64,000 bases of DNA from Lunularia cruciata (taxonomy: Eukaryota > Streptophyta > Marchantiopsida > Lunulariales > Lunulariaceae). The translations under genes and the position numbers were made by a program. The notes below the pieces were generated by a model. It did not search any database, was not told the origin of the DNA, and was given only the letters and a program-made list of their open reading frames with translations. Numbering within the stretch: position 1 is the stretch's first letter; the number at the start of each line of letters is the position of its first letter. The stretch is from assembly GCA_948567375.1 (NCBI GenBank), contig OX419757.1, positions 52,080,001-52,144,000 on the forward strand. Reading direction: 5' to 3'. Shown here in pieces: positions 1-10,559 of the stretch.

Positions 1-849
1 TAGAGAGACACAACTAGAACAACATTTTCTTCCACAAATCCAACTTCTCTCCCAATCTTTGATGTTGAAGCATAATCCTAGCAAAGATGCTTAACTCAAG
101 AACTGAAATTTTGTGAAGTACAATGGTGACACCTCTATGGTATTGGCAGTAAAAACTCCTAGACTACTTACTATGAGGTAGGAAAAGACCAACTACGAGT
201 GTTGTTAAGACTTTCAAAACTTTCTATCTTGTGATTGATCCCATCCATAAAGCTATAGGAAATACAAGAAGTATATAGATCCCTCAAAATTGCACTATCA
301 CAGTCTATATGTTAGCCAAATTCAACTTAGGAAAATGAAGTGATGGACAAGTTCATGTGTATGCCCTTGAAATTGTCAAATATAACACCTCTTATGTTGT
401 TGATTTTGATCAACATACTTAAAAGTATAGAGGTTTATTCTTTTATTGCTTCTTGCTATAGCACCTATAGGATAACCACATGCATGTATCATCTCAAGGT
501 CTTGAATAAAAAATAGTTGCTATTGAGAATCTGTCCAGTTTTCTCTTGTAATAAATGTCATTGATGTGAAAAAAGTTAATGGTATATTGTCATGAGATGT
601 TCCAATGTTGCATTGGACAGTACTCACTGATGGTTTTCTTGCTCATGTGGTTGGGATCTTATTAACCACCAATGTGGATGAAAGTAGTTCATGGACAATA
701 GAATACTCACATCCAAAAGCACTTTCAAGAAATGAGTGTGTGGTATTCTCATTGTCCTTTGATAGGTATGCATGCACTTCATGTTGCAGGTTAAATCTTA
801 TGCTTCACATAGCCTATCATATGATTTTCTAAATGCAAAGTGCAATAAC
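1..849. other. No gene recognised; AT-rich TE-flank DNA
   Basis: Only short stop-bounded ORFs occur here and none resembles a known family. It lies beyond the C-terminal end of the decayed MULE transposase that follows and may hold the rest of that transposon, but I could not identify its terminal inverted repeat. Confidence 0.4.
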
Positions 850-1560
850 TTGTAGTGGATATTGCCCTATATTGGGTGAGTATGGCTCAACAATGTTTGT
901 GCATTGTCAAATGCCAATTTTTAGCATATATTTTGCTCTTGATATTGAATAAAAAGCATAAGCTTTGCTACCACTTCTTTAAGATCTCCAAAAGAAAATG
1001 TAATCCAACACTTGAAAAAAAATGCTTTCCTTCCATGCATGAAGTAACAAGCTGCCCAATATGCAATACAAACTTTTTCCAAGCTTTGACAAAATTCTCT
1101 TTGTGGACAATCCATGTATTCTTAGTGTACAAAATTACATGAAAATTTCCATGTGCCCTAAACTTCAAATGCATACTATGCCAACTCTTTATGAAAGATA
1201 TTTCATCAATGCTTACAACCAATGCATTCCAATCCTCCATGAATTCTACCCATGTGTTTGTGCATGGCAAAGTCATTTTTCAGGTTTGCAACAATGTTTT
1301 TGGAGATATGCCATGTACATATCAGATTTTTGGTAGAAGTGAAAAGCCTTGCAATTGCTAACATGATGGCTAACTCATGGTCAATAACAATGACCTATGG
1401 AAGTAGCTAAAGCAAGAAAAAGTTCTTGATGTTTCTAAAGCTCCCATGTAATTTCCTTAGGTCTCTCCACTCATGAAACAAAATGCAAGTGAAATGTATT
1501 GTTGGTTGATGCCATACCTACAAGGTTTGGGAGAGGGATTCTAAATTTTTTTGTCTCATA
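850..1560 (-). pseudogene. MULE/FAR1-like transposase, C-terminal part
   Basis: Read on the - strand, this stretch resembles the MULE (Mutator-like) transposase core and the region after it. In order there is a GMAST-like segment, a VIVIDHELAIM segment around the second catalytic acidic residue, a TWHISKNIVANLK segment, an EDWNALV segment, then WIVHKENFVKAWKKF followed by HIGQLVTS. In this family these blocks lead into the conserved SRVEG-like motif, here decayed to SCMEG. Several frameshifts and stops break it. The N-terminal part of what appears to be the same gene is at 17,335-17,960, also on the - strand, and it stops just before the point where this part resumes. I therefore infer that the intervening ~15.8 kb was inserted into the transposase gene. 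Family assignment is from motif memory; no alignment was run. Confidence 0.72.
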
Positions 1561-1566
1561 AGTTTT

Positions 1567-1666
1567 TGTGCATATATACATCACTACAAAAATAAATTGC
1601 TATCAATATCATACATTATAGAAGAAAAACTCACATGTAAGTCATAAATGAACTCTAAAATGCCAC
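1567..1666. repeat. Direct repeat R1 (~98 bp) beside the left B LTR
   Basis: This segment (TATATACATCACTAC and onward) is repeated in the same orientation at 2,129-2,225, with many shared words such as TATCATACA, AAGTCAT and GAACTCTAAA. The two copies bracket the left LTR-like repeat of element B. The right LTR-like repeat lacks this sequence. It may be LTR sequence duplicated or lost in one copy, or a local tandem duplication. Confidence 0.6.
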
Positions 1667-2115
1667 AATAATTAGTTCATTCTTCCACTGGAATCACACT
1701 CAAATTAGATCTATACTCAATTCTTCACCTAATAATTTGCAAACAATCAAACAACAATTATAGTAAAGTCATACCCACTCTAGCTAAGAGACTCCAAGTG
1801 ACACTCACCGGCCTCTATCAACCATAGCAAGGAACTTGAAGGCTCAACATTAGAGAAGTGAGCTCTTTAGAATTGCACTTCAAAACTATCTCTTTGCTCA
1901 ACCTAGATCTCTAGACCTAATGGCGTTGCTCACGGCATATCCAATGGTGCAAACGGTGCAAGTGATGGTAGGTCCCACCATGTGATCCATAGCCCTAACA
2001 TGAAATCTGACCACCAACAAGTAGTCCATAAGTGACTACCAAAATAACTATCATTGTTAACACTACCATTGTAGCATTTGTGAAAACTTGCTTTGGTGCT
2101 ACAAAAATTGTGACA
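1667..2115 (-). repeat. LTR-like repeat of element B, left copy (3' LTR)
   Basis: It is clearly homologous, in the same orientation, to 16,882-17,334. Long shared stretches include the ACTCACCGGCCTCTATC block, GAACTTGAAGGCTCAACAT, AGCCCTAACATGAAATC and CAACAAGTAGTCCATAAGT. Read on the - strand the repeat begins TGTCA, like the right copy. It follows the Pol stop codon by about 275 bp, as a 3' LTR would. The outer boundary is uncertain: homology with the right copy ends near 1,667, but the MULE transposase resumes only near 1,560. Confidence 0.65.
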
Positions 2116-2128
2116 ACTATTATGTGTA

Positions 2129-2225
2129 TATACATTGCTACACAATATAAATTGTTGTCAACATCATACACTACAAAAGCACAATTCACACAAAAGTCAT
2201 GAACTCTAAAGTGCTAAAATTGCCT
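2129..2225. repeat. Direct repeat R2 (~98 bp), partner of R1
   Basis: Same-orientation copy of the 1,567-1,666 segment, located just inside element B between the Pol stop and the left LTR-like repeat. The two copies lie about 562 bp apart. Confidence 0.6.
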
Positions 2226-2389
2226 TCTCCTAGTTGGTGGTTAGCTCCCTCTAACTCCAAATAGCCATCTATTCTAAGTATGTGATATGCCCTATGGTGG
2301 GCAAAGCTCAAGAGGCCGGATGCTATCATGCCTCACTACTAATCACCAACATGTAATCAATATCACATAAAGGATGAACTAGCTATAGG

Positions 2390-3385
2390 TCAAGTACATC
2401 TAGGGCATAACCATTGTCCTTGTGGAACCACTATGAAGAGATGAGTCAAAAATGCCATATGCCATCCTCTCAAATAACTATCATACACCAATATAGTAAT
2501 AGGTCCACAAGAAAAGTCACATAACATACATTGCAAGCCTGCACGTACAAGTGCCAAGCTTGGGTCTATAGTGCCACAAATTTTTAGGAGGTGGCATGGC
2601 ACACAATTGTGCATATGATCCTTCCAAACAAGACTATCATGTCTTTCCAACATGAAGGCTCTAGAAGGTAAAACCTTACACACTCTCAAGATAGTGCAAC
2701 ATGTATAAAATCAAGTGTCATTGGGGCAATCTAATATAGATATAGTCACATGGATGAAATTGAAAAATTGACAGTCTATAACCTCCTCCCTAAATAGTAG
2801 CATAACACAAAATTTCCCTATTTTGAGAATTTCTAAGTTCTCAAAGACCATCAACATCACTTTTTGAAAGATCTATATCCATTGAGAACAAGTGCTCACC
2901 CATAATTTTGGATCATCCAAGTCCAAAACTATAGTAGTATCATGATGAATGGAAGTAGATAAATTTGGATCTTGTCCATAGAGTAGAAAGTAAGGAAAGA
3001 AGGATGGTAAGGAGGATTGTTGGTTGAACCAATAGTCCATGGACAACTATGGTCATCGGAGATCTCAATCTCCCAAGTGGCCTCTCTACAAACCATACTT
3101 ACATAATCCTCTCTTCACCATTTGAACCACTCTCTTTGCTAAGCCATTTGCATTAGGGTGATCTCTGGAGATATTATGATTATCAATCAAGGCCTTGTCA
3201 CACAAGAGCTAAAACTCTTCCAATAACTATGCACATTGAATAACTCAAAACCTCAATTGGTGAAAGTGACTAAGAACCAAATCCAAGAACAAGTAAGATA
3301 TCTTTGCATTGAACTTGTCAAGATGTACCACCAACTCAATCCACTTGGAGAAGTGCTCCACCATAATAGCTAGAATCTTTGGCTA
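2390..3385 (-). pseudogene. Element B Pol: integrase C-half, GPF-like tail and PHD-finger-like C-terminus
   Basis: The - strand translation starts inside a Ty3/Gypsy integrase core (MVEHFSKWIEL). It continues through DNHNISRDHPNANGL, which resembles the H-P-x(n)-G-x-x-E end of the DDE core, and through PSFFPYFLLYGQDP. A conserved post-integrase region follows (VLDLDDPKLW, then KVLPSRAFMLE, then NCVPCHL). The protein ends in a cysteine/histidine module: CMLC, RGWHMAFL, VVPQGQWLCPRC and stop. That spacing matches a decayed PHD zinc finger, with some zinc ligands lost. Several stops and frameshifts are present. The N-terminal half of a matching integrase ends at about 13,998 on the + strand, and the two halves appear complementary. 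PHD fingers usually bind histone H3 tails, so a role in chromatin targeting is inference. Confidence 0.7.
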
Positions 3386-4960
3386 GAATTCAAGGTTCAT
3401 CTTGATCTCTACCACCAAATTGTTTGCCATTGGCATTTGAGTGAATGCATCTACAAGTTGCTTCTTGCCTTCCATGTTGGTGATTGTCATGTTGAATCAT
3501 TGTTGCCACTTTGTCCACCAAATCTAGCAATGAGATAGATCTTTTTGTGCCTCAAGGTAGACTAGAGGTTTGTGATCTTTCTCTACTACAAATGCCTTCT
3601 TGCCAAGATAGTGCTTCCAATGCTTGGTTGCAAGGACAATGGCCAATTCTTCTTACTCTATGGTGTGATAATTGCATTCTACTAGTAACAACTTTCAAGA
3701 GAAGTATGCAATTAGATGCCACCCATCATGCCACTTCTATTGTAGGATTGCACCTATTATTACACTTGATGCATCAGTAGCCAATTTAATTGGATGTTTT
3801 GAGTCATACCATTTCATGATTGGTGCATGTAACAAGACATCTTTCAATTCTTGACAAGCCAACTTTTGTGCAGTTCTCCACATCCACTTCTTCCCCTTGC
3901 CAAGTAGTGTTGTTAAAGGTTGTGCCACCTTGGAGAAGTCCTTGACAAACCACATGATAGAACCCAGTCAACCCCAAGAAGCTCTTGAGTTGAGTCTGAT
4001 CTTTTGGAGCACTCCATTTTTAAATGACCTCTATTTTATCTGTTAATACTTGGATACCCTCTGCACTTACTCTATGACCCAAGTAGTCTACTTTAGACTT
4101 GCACAACTTGCAATTTGAGATTTTGGCATACAATTGATTTTGTCTTAGAATCTAGAGGACTTCTTATAGATATTGTTTGTATACCATCATCATCCTACTA
4201 TATACTAAGATGTCATCTAGGAAGATGATGACAGACTTATCCAAATATGGACAAAATATATCATTCATCATACTCATGAAAGTGGTAGGTGCATTGGTGA
4301 GGCCAAATGGTATCACAAGGTACTCAAAGTGGCAATACTTGGTTTGAAAGGCCATTTTGTATACATCTTCCTCTGCAATTTAGATTTGATTGTAATTGCT
4401 CTGCAAGTCTAGTATGGTGAAGTATTTTGCTCCATTGAGTTGATCAAACATGTTGTCCATGGGGGTAAGGGGTATTTGTTCTTCATTGTTTTTTGATTGT
4501 GGCCCCAATAGTCAATGCACATGCAGATTGTACCCTCCTTCTTCTTCACAAACAAGACAAGAGCCCCATATGGTGATATGCTAGGTTAGATAAACCCTTT
4601 TTGTAGCATATCCTCAATTTTAGCCTTACACTCCTCCAACTCATGGGGTGATAGACAATATGGGGCCTTAAAAGGAGGTGTTTTCCTCAGAAGTATTTCA
4701 ATTTATTTGATCTACTCTCCTTTTTGGTGGTAATCCTAAGAGTAGATCATTTGGAAAGACATCTTGAAACTCATTTACCACATCCTTCAATTTTTTAGGA
4801 ATTTGTCCATCTAGTTGTGCACTCTTCTCTTCTTAGACCCATGAAACATCTATCTATCTTACAAATAGCTATTGTTCTTATGACATAGAGAGGCAATTTT
4901 TGCCTATGTGCTTTTACTCTAACCTCAATGATTGTCCATTGGCGGGTGCTCACTGCTCCA
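3386..4960 (-). pseudogene. Element A (Ty3/Gypsy) reverse transcriptase and RNase H
   Basis: On the - strand the RT palm region reads [19 protein letters not shown], then TNAPTTF, then the catalytic [19 protein letters not shown] and the thumb region FLGLTGFY follow. RNase H follows with LATDASSVIIGAIL and KDHKPLVYL, then a connection (TNMEGKKQLV, then a DAFTQ where DALSR is usual). The sequence then switches near 3,385 to integrase of the other element. Stops and frameshifts make it non-functional. The catalytic DD of RT and the RNase H aspartate are still visible. The integrase expected to follow is found instead at 14,000-14,940 on the + strand, consistent with an inversion breakpoint here. 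Confidence 0.82.
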
Positions 4961-4978
4961 ATCTACCATAGGGTGGTA

Positions 4979-5299
4979 TTACTCCATCCAAGGCATGCCT
5001 AAGATTGCATCATAACGAGCTAATTGTATCACTTGCCATTCAATTGCTTCTTGATATTCTCCTATAGAGAGCGTTACTCTTCTAGAAAACAACTCAATCT
5101 TCTCTATTTGCCCATTAGGTAACTCTACTTCTTTGCTCTCATCTTTCTCTAGATCCATCCTCAATCTTATTGCAATAGAGCAAGATAAGAAATTCTTTGT
5201 TGCTCCAAGATCTATCAATACTCTCACTTGATTACCTTCTAGGACCCCATTCATGACAATCAATTGTGAGTTTGCCTTTTTGGATCTTTGCACACTCAT
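4979..5299 (-). pseudogene. Element A aspartic protease domain
   Basis: An uninterrupted 106-codon - strand ORF with the retropepsin layout: a beta-rich lead (LIVMNGVLEGNQVRVLID), the active-site loop LIDLGATKNFLS, a middle region with LPNGQ, and a closing LARYDAILGMPWME that is typical of plant Gypsy proteases. In active enzymes the catalytic triad is D-S/T-G. Here it reads D-L-G, so the catalytic environment is altered. It lies between the gag and RT remnants of the same element. Confidence 0.8.
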
Positions 5300-5319
5300 C
5301 TTCTTCCTCCCCTTGCTTG

Positions 5320-6480
5320 TCCACTTCCCTATTGAGCTAGTAAGGCCGCAAGGTACCTTAACTGGTGATCTTTGTTTTTCAAGGTGATTTTTGCATCCTC
5401 TTCTTTAGTGAGTTGCTCCATGTTGTTCAAAAATTTCATGTCTGGAGGCCGAGGGCCTCTAGAGAGATGAGCATAATAATTCATGGATATGTGCCCAACA
5501 TGGCCACAATTTAGCAAAAATGTTGTTGTACTCAAGTTCCTTATCCTCATGGGACTCAAACTTTGTGTTCTTCTACCCGCCTTTGCTCTCCTTGAAGCGG
5601 TTGTACTCCTCTATCTCAAAACCAAAGGTTGTACAATTCCATAAGTGTTGGTACACCCACTTGTGGTATTTTTTCCGGATAATGTTGAGATTGAACTACT
5701 TCTTCACTTCCTCCAAGTGCCCCTACTATTCTTTGAGCACAAGCAATGGTTTCAAATATAGTGCAAGGATTTTGTACCATGACTTCTTGGCAAATATGGT
5801 CCTTCAACCCTCGTTTGAAATTGTCTGGAGCCTTTGCTGGACTCATGTCGGTTATTACAACTTGTAGATCCAAAAATGCTTCCGTGTACTCTTGTATGTT
5901 ATTCTTTTGTTTCAATCTCCATAGTTGGATTTGAGCCATGTGCATGAAATCCACATATTGGAAATTCTTCAAAATTCCTTGCATTGCTATCCATGTGACC
6001 TCTCTTTCTTTCTACCAACATTGATCATTCCCAAGCATCATACCATATGAGGGCTTTATCAGTCAAGTATCCACATGCAAATACAACTACGTCATGCTTG
6101 GTGATTTCCGTTGAGAACAATCAGAAGTATTGATACATTCTTGAGATCCAATTCTCCACTACTCTCATAGCACGTTGCCCTTTATAAGGCTTAATATTGT
6201 AGGTCTTCTTCATCCGTAGTAATAATGTGGCTTCATCATTGGCTGGGTTTGATATCATAGGTACGTGTGTCTCTCCAAGTACTTCAATTGTAACTATTGG
6301 GCTTTGAGATGGTTCTCCTTCTTGTATTTTTTTATCATTCTTGAAGGTTTATACTTGATTTTGTAATGCCTCCATGGTCATCTTGATCTCCTGAAACTTG
6401 TTCAATGTCCCTTGTATTTCTTGCATTCCTTGCATCAGTTCCTCCAACTACAGATCCATTGTTCCTACAAATGCTCACTC
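5320..6480 (-). pseudogene. Element A gag (capsid plus broken zinc knuckle)
   Basis: The - strand segment at 5,984-5,616 resembles the Retrotrans_gag capsid domain: LWRLKQKNNIQEYTEAF, then DMSPAKAPDNFKRGLKDHI, then ACAQRIVGAL. Downstream, at about 5,525-5,470, LLNCGHVGHISMNYY is a decayed CCHC zinc knuckle. The first cysteine pair is incomplete and the last cysteine is replaced by tyrosine. The upstream part of gag (6,480-6,000) is fragmented by stops. It follows the 5' LTR, primer-binding site and leader of element A. Confidence 0.7.
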
Positions 6481-7040
6481 GCTCCTTCCTATGTCAAAAA
6501 AGAGTTAACATGATCACTCATGAGGATGCACAAACTATTGGGACTACCATTGGAACTTTAGAAGATATCACTCTTTGATAATATTCCTCACCAAAATTCT
6601 TGACTACAAAATCCCTAAACATCACTTCCGGTCTAACTATGTAACAAATTTCTACTTGAGTATTGGAAGGGAGAGGATTTAGGGCATTCAGATCCATCAC
6701 AAAAAATTGTAGACTATCAAATCCCACTCTCTATCGTAAATCACTACAGGTAGAATCACCGAGTTTGGTGAGTTCATCACTATGTCCATGAACTCTACTC
6801 CAAAATGGTAAACTAGATAAACTCTCACTTACTCTTGCTAGATGTACATGATCTTGATATGAAATAGATTAAAGAAAGGAAAATGGGGTGTAGGAAATTT
6901 ATCTCCAAGAGCCTCCATCCCATCCTCTCTCTAATACATGCCTAACCTATCAATTGCTCTGCAATTTTTATCCCCAAAATTACTCAATCTTAGTAGCCTA
7001 TGTTCTCCCAAGAGGGATGATCCACCCTCTTGGATTGAAA
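6481..7040 (-). other. Element A 5' leader
   Basis: Between the primer-binding site and the first recognisable gag sequence there is about 560 bp with only one short ORF (6,518-6,727), which I do not recognise. It is most simply the untranslated leader and the broken start of gag. Confidence 0.5.
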
Positions 7041-7057
7041 CACCTGCTTTGATGCCA
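7041..7057 (-). other. Primer-binding site of element A (initiator-Met tRNA type)
   Basis: Read on the - strand, one base after the LTR end, the sequence is TGGCATCAAAGCAGGTG. It differs at few positions from the plant initiator-methionine tRNA primer-binding site (TGGTATCAGAGC...), and the changes look like C/T and G/A decay. It fixes the LTR boundary and the direction of the element. Confidence 0.8.
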
Positions 7058-7058
7058 T

Positions 7059-7802
7059 TGTAATATTCTAAGGATAGTAGAGAAACACAAACAAGAAAAC
7101 ATAGGTTTCACACTCAAACTTTGGTGCCCCAAAGGAGCATCTTCTTGTTATTATATAGTCAAAGAGGATCCACTCCATGGAAGCTCCACCATTGGATTAG
7201 GCATATAGATAGGTGACATTTCAACAAGATCCACCCTTAGACTAGCTAGATGCATGGGTGACATGTCTATTCTGGTCCTATCTAGTGGGTCAAACCTTCT
7301 TTGACTAGAAGGAATCTTTAGGAAATCTTTCTATAAGAATCTCCAAATCGCATGAGTGAGGTATTGTTGGAAAGCTCTTGGTGAGACAAACCAAGGGGAA
7401 GGAATAGGCTAGCATATCTTTTTTGGAGGCGAGCTTCTGCATATTTTTGAGGCCTAATTCATCCATTTAGGCCTCCAAATTGCCTTTGAAGTTTTCAAGC
7501 ATATTTTGGTTTCTGCACTATTAGTAGAAGTGCTCTTTTTGTGATATCTCTATCTAATCTACTTTGTCCATAATGTGTACCATCCTTCTATATTTCACCA
7601 ACCCAAATTCTACCTTTAGATCATATGTCTCGCTATTGATTCTAAAGTCTTCAAGCATATTTTGGTTTTTAGCCTATTATTAGAAGTACTCTTTTGGTGA
7701 TACCTCTATTTGATCTACTTAGTCCATCATGTATAACATCCTTCCAAATGCTACCAAACCAAATTTCATCTCTAGATCATATATCTAGATATTGGTATTA
7801 CA
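7059..7802 (-). repeat. LTR family A, 5' LTR of element A
   Basis: A 744-bp repeat bounded by TGTAATA and TATTACA short inverted ends. It is homologous to the solo LTR at 23,011-23,750, the truncated LTR at 14,958-15,515 (opposite strand) and a diverged copy at the window end. On the - strand a TATA-like element near 7,160 (compare TCTATATAATA in the solo copy) lies close to the U3/R end. The U3 part contains two tandem copies of a ~156-bp unit (about 7,499-7,654 and 7,655-7,800). Confidence 0.85.
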
Positions 7803-8110
7803 AAAATAGTGCGGACATTCCATTCACATAGTGTGTATGCACTATTGTTGTGTGATATGGATAAGATTTATGGGGCCTCCAAAGGCTCCCAATGTAACTT
7901 TGATCCAATGGGTACCATTGAGTTGGGTAACTTTGTCTAGGAGTTTGATAGTTGGTATGATCTACAACAAATATAGAACCCAACTTTATTCACACTCTTC
8001 ATGGCATGGACGTGATTGTTTCAACACTTAGATGTCCACAAATGGATGACTATCATGAAATCAAGAGAATTCACTTAGATGCTATTGAGCTATAGAGACT
8101 ATATTGATCT
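7803..8110 (+). other. Element B segment upstream of gag
   Basis: No recognisable coding sequence. If the inversion model is right, this is the part of B's leader or early gag that flanked the insertion of element A. I looked for a 5-bp target duplication between this end and the outer flank of the other A LTR (15,516 onward) and did not see one. Confidence 0.4.
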
Positions 8111-9312
8111 TTGAACTACATCTTCATCACTTCAAGCTTAGTTGCTAGGGACAGATCAACAATATCCACAAGTTCTAGCTCTAGTAGCCTTGGTGTATCC
8201 AATGGAAGTTTACTAGTTGGAGATGGTGCTATTGTGAGTAGAGATACCATTATAGGAGGTGGTGCAATATCAGGGCTTAACCTAATGGTGAAGTTCTTCC
8301 AATGCTTGAGGTAGAACTACCAAGGAGTGTGGATTGACAAGCTAAGGAACTTGCAAGAGTCCCAATGGAAGTCTAGAGAGAGCATATATGAGGTATACAC
8401 TTGCATGACATGGTTGATCAGTTTCACTCAAAGAGTTATTAAGGCCCAAGTAGTCTAGTTTTGGTATGAGATCCAAAATAGTGAGTTATGATATAGAGTA
8501 CATGATGCTACCTTGTTACAAGCTTACCGTGCCTACTTTGGTAGTGGTCTTTAGTTTGGCTGAGCGCATTGAGCTCAATATAGAAGAGGAGAGAGTGGTG
8601 ATATTTGGATTGGTAGGGAGATCTTATCCACAACTTTTTCTTCTTCTAAAGTGAAATAGAGTGCACTATACCATGTTGTCTTTTGAGTGAAGAGTGGATA
8701 GCCTAGCTCTTATGGAGCAAGTGGAGGGCCTAGTGCAACTAGATCCTTACCTTTACTTTTAGTGAACCGTAATTAGTGAGTGGCTGTGTTGCTTGTTGAA
8801 CTTGTGGTGGACCTCACCACAAGAGAGAGTGCACTCAAGGCAATGCACATGATACCTTTGGTACATCATAGCTAACATAAAGACAATGTGATGATTGCCA
8901 TAAATTTGGTTACACTAGTGATTGATGCTTTGACCTTCACCCAAAGTTATAGAGTGGTAGAGCTACTACAATAGGTGGTAGAGGAGCTCTACAAGGTCAT
9001 GGAGGACAAGGTAGTAGAGGTGGTGGTAGAGGACCCATACCTTGTAGGATTGTAGTACCTACCATTGTTTTTGATGTAGCCATAGCTACTTGGATTGAGC
9101 AATTGGAGTAGAGATTGGCTAGCATGGCCATAGCTCAAAGGAGATCAGATTTGGGTGTTAAGGCTTTCACCTCTTATGCTAGTGATAGAGATGTCTTGGA
9201 CTTTAAATGTAGAGCAGCACAAGTAGATGCATTTTTTGTAGTGACTAGGAGTGTAGTATGTGCCTTAGAGCCTAAAGGAGCATCAATGAAATTGGACCTA
9301 TAAAGTGGAGAG
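8111..9312 (+). pseudogene. Element B gag (capsid, CCHC knuckle, GR-rich tail)
   Basis: The + strand carries gag-like pieces: a capsid-like segment (VVFSLAERIELN, then EERVVIFGL) at 8,540-8,625, and a CCHC-like knuckle at about 8,886-8,927 (CDDCHKFGYTSD, stop, C). In that knuckle the histidine position reads tyrosine and one codon is a stop. A glycine/arginine-rich segment follows (GGRGALQGHGGQGSRGGGRG) at 8,971-9,040. A further intact stretch (9,115-9,302) reads MASMAIAQRRSDLG and on. Nucleic-acid-binding RGG-rich tails after a zinc knuckle are common in Gypsy gag proteins. Confidence 0.6.
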
Positions 9313-9829
9313 GCTGGTAGACATGTCAAATTTCCTAATCTTTCACACTCTTTGACACACTATAAATGACATCCATGGCTCCTAAACATCCTAATGGTAA
9401 GTGTGTTAGGTGGTGATGGAGTGCGTGATGAACTCGATGCTAGTCAACCACTTGCTACTACATAGATTGAGTCTAGTACAATGTAGAAGGCGGTTCAATT
9501 CATTATGTGATTCTCTTTGTTCTCAACCAATGACATGTTTACATTGGGAGTTGACCCAATTCTAGTGTTTTGGTTGGTTACCACACTTTGTGAGAGTAGA
9601 GATGATGTGGTTCCTACTTCTACAACAAAGATGGTTGATAGTGGAGTTGACTTGGTTGAGGAGCTTGGGATCTTCTCAATGACCAATGGTTCATGGAAAT
9701 TAGTAACAACTAGGTTGGAGGATTTTCCAACTAGACATACCTTTGAGTGAACTCGATTCATACCTAGAATTGTCCTATTGGATAACTAGAGGAGGATTTT
9801 CTATTTGATGAGATCTTCAAGGAAGGTGT
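9313..9829 (+). other. Element B gag-protease linker
   Basis: Contains a 77-codon ORF (9,517-9,750) rich in serine, threonine and valine with no recognisable domain. Its position suggests the spacer between gag and protease of element B. Confidence 0.35.
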
Positions 9830-10250
9830 ATATACCATAGAGGGTCTTATTAGACTCTGGTGCATAGCCCTAGAGTCTAATAAGACTTATGTTGGGAAAG
9901 GTTGTAGTCATAGATCTTGAGTTACAAAATACCAATGTGGAAAGATATCCATTTCAAATCTAGATGTCTCTATGAGGTGGTTCTACATAATACACCACAT
10001 ATGGAGAGCTCATTTTCCAGATTCAGCCTGGTTATCCAACTAATAACTTTGTGATGAGAGCTCAAGCTATTGTGATAGTAGCAAAGTCATATGATGTGCT
10101 AGTTGGTGGAGTAGCATTATACTCCATGGGTTTCAATATTGACTATTGGAAAGAGATTAACTCTTATAGACCAGGGTGGCAATTAGGTAAGGGATGGGTA
10201 TATTTTTTAGTAGTGATAGTTTTGGCTCAATATAATCAAGGACCATAACA
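9830..10250 (+). pseudogene. Element B aspartic protease
   Basis: Near 9,844 the reading is VLLDSGA, the D-S-G-A active-site loop of retropepsins, followed at once by a stop. After a frameshift the downstream half reads AKSYDVLVGGVALYSMGF, then IDYWKEINSYRPGWQLG (10,081-10,190). This matches the C-terminal half seen in proteases of this Gypsy lineage. It sits directly before the methyltransferase-like region and after gag. Confidence 0.65.
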
Positions 10251-10559
10251 TCAATTTCAATTTTTAATGGTTTTGTTACTTGGCCTGGTGACTTATTGGA
10301 GAAGAACACCAATGCAAAGGATATTCTAGTACCAAAGAAGATCACTCAGGTTTGGAGTATGAGTAAGATCATTCTATCCACCTTGGATATACCATTGTGG
10401 AGTTTTGAGGAGGCATTGCATTGGCATGCAAATCAGTTGATGCAACAAGCTTGGAGTGGAGCCTTTGTACCATAAGAAGACCAATTTGAGGATGAGCCTT
10501 TGGAGTCTATTACCTTATCACCTTTGGATACCACACTCATTGCTTGGTAGTATCCAATA

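Noticed and set aside
2390-6480. Treating the whole - strand block 2.4-6.5 kb as one Gypsy element
   Set aside because: The integrase/PHD part (2,390-3,385) joins the RNase H part mid-domain and fits the other element; element A's own integrase is at 13,999-14,945.
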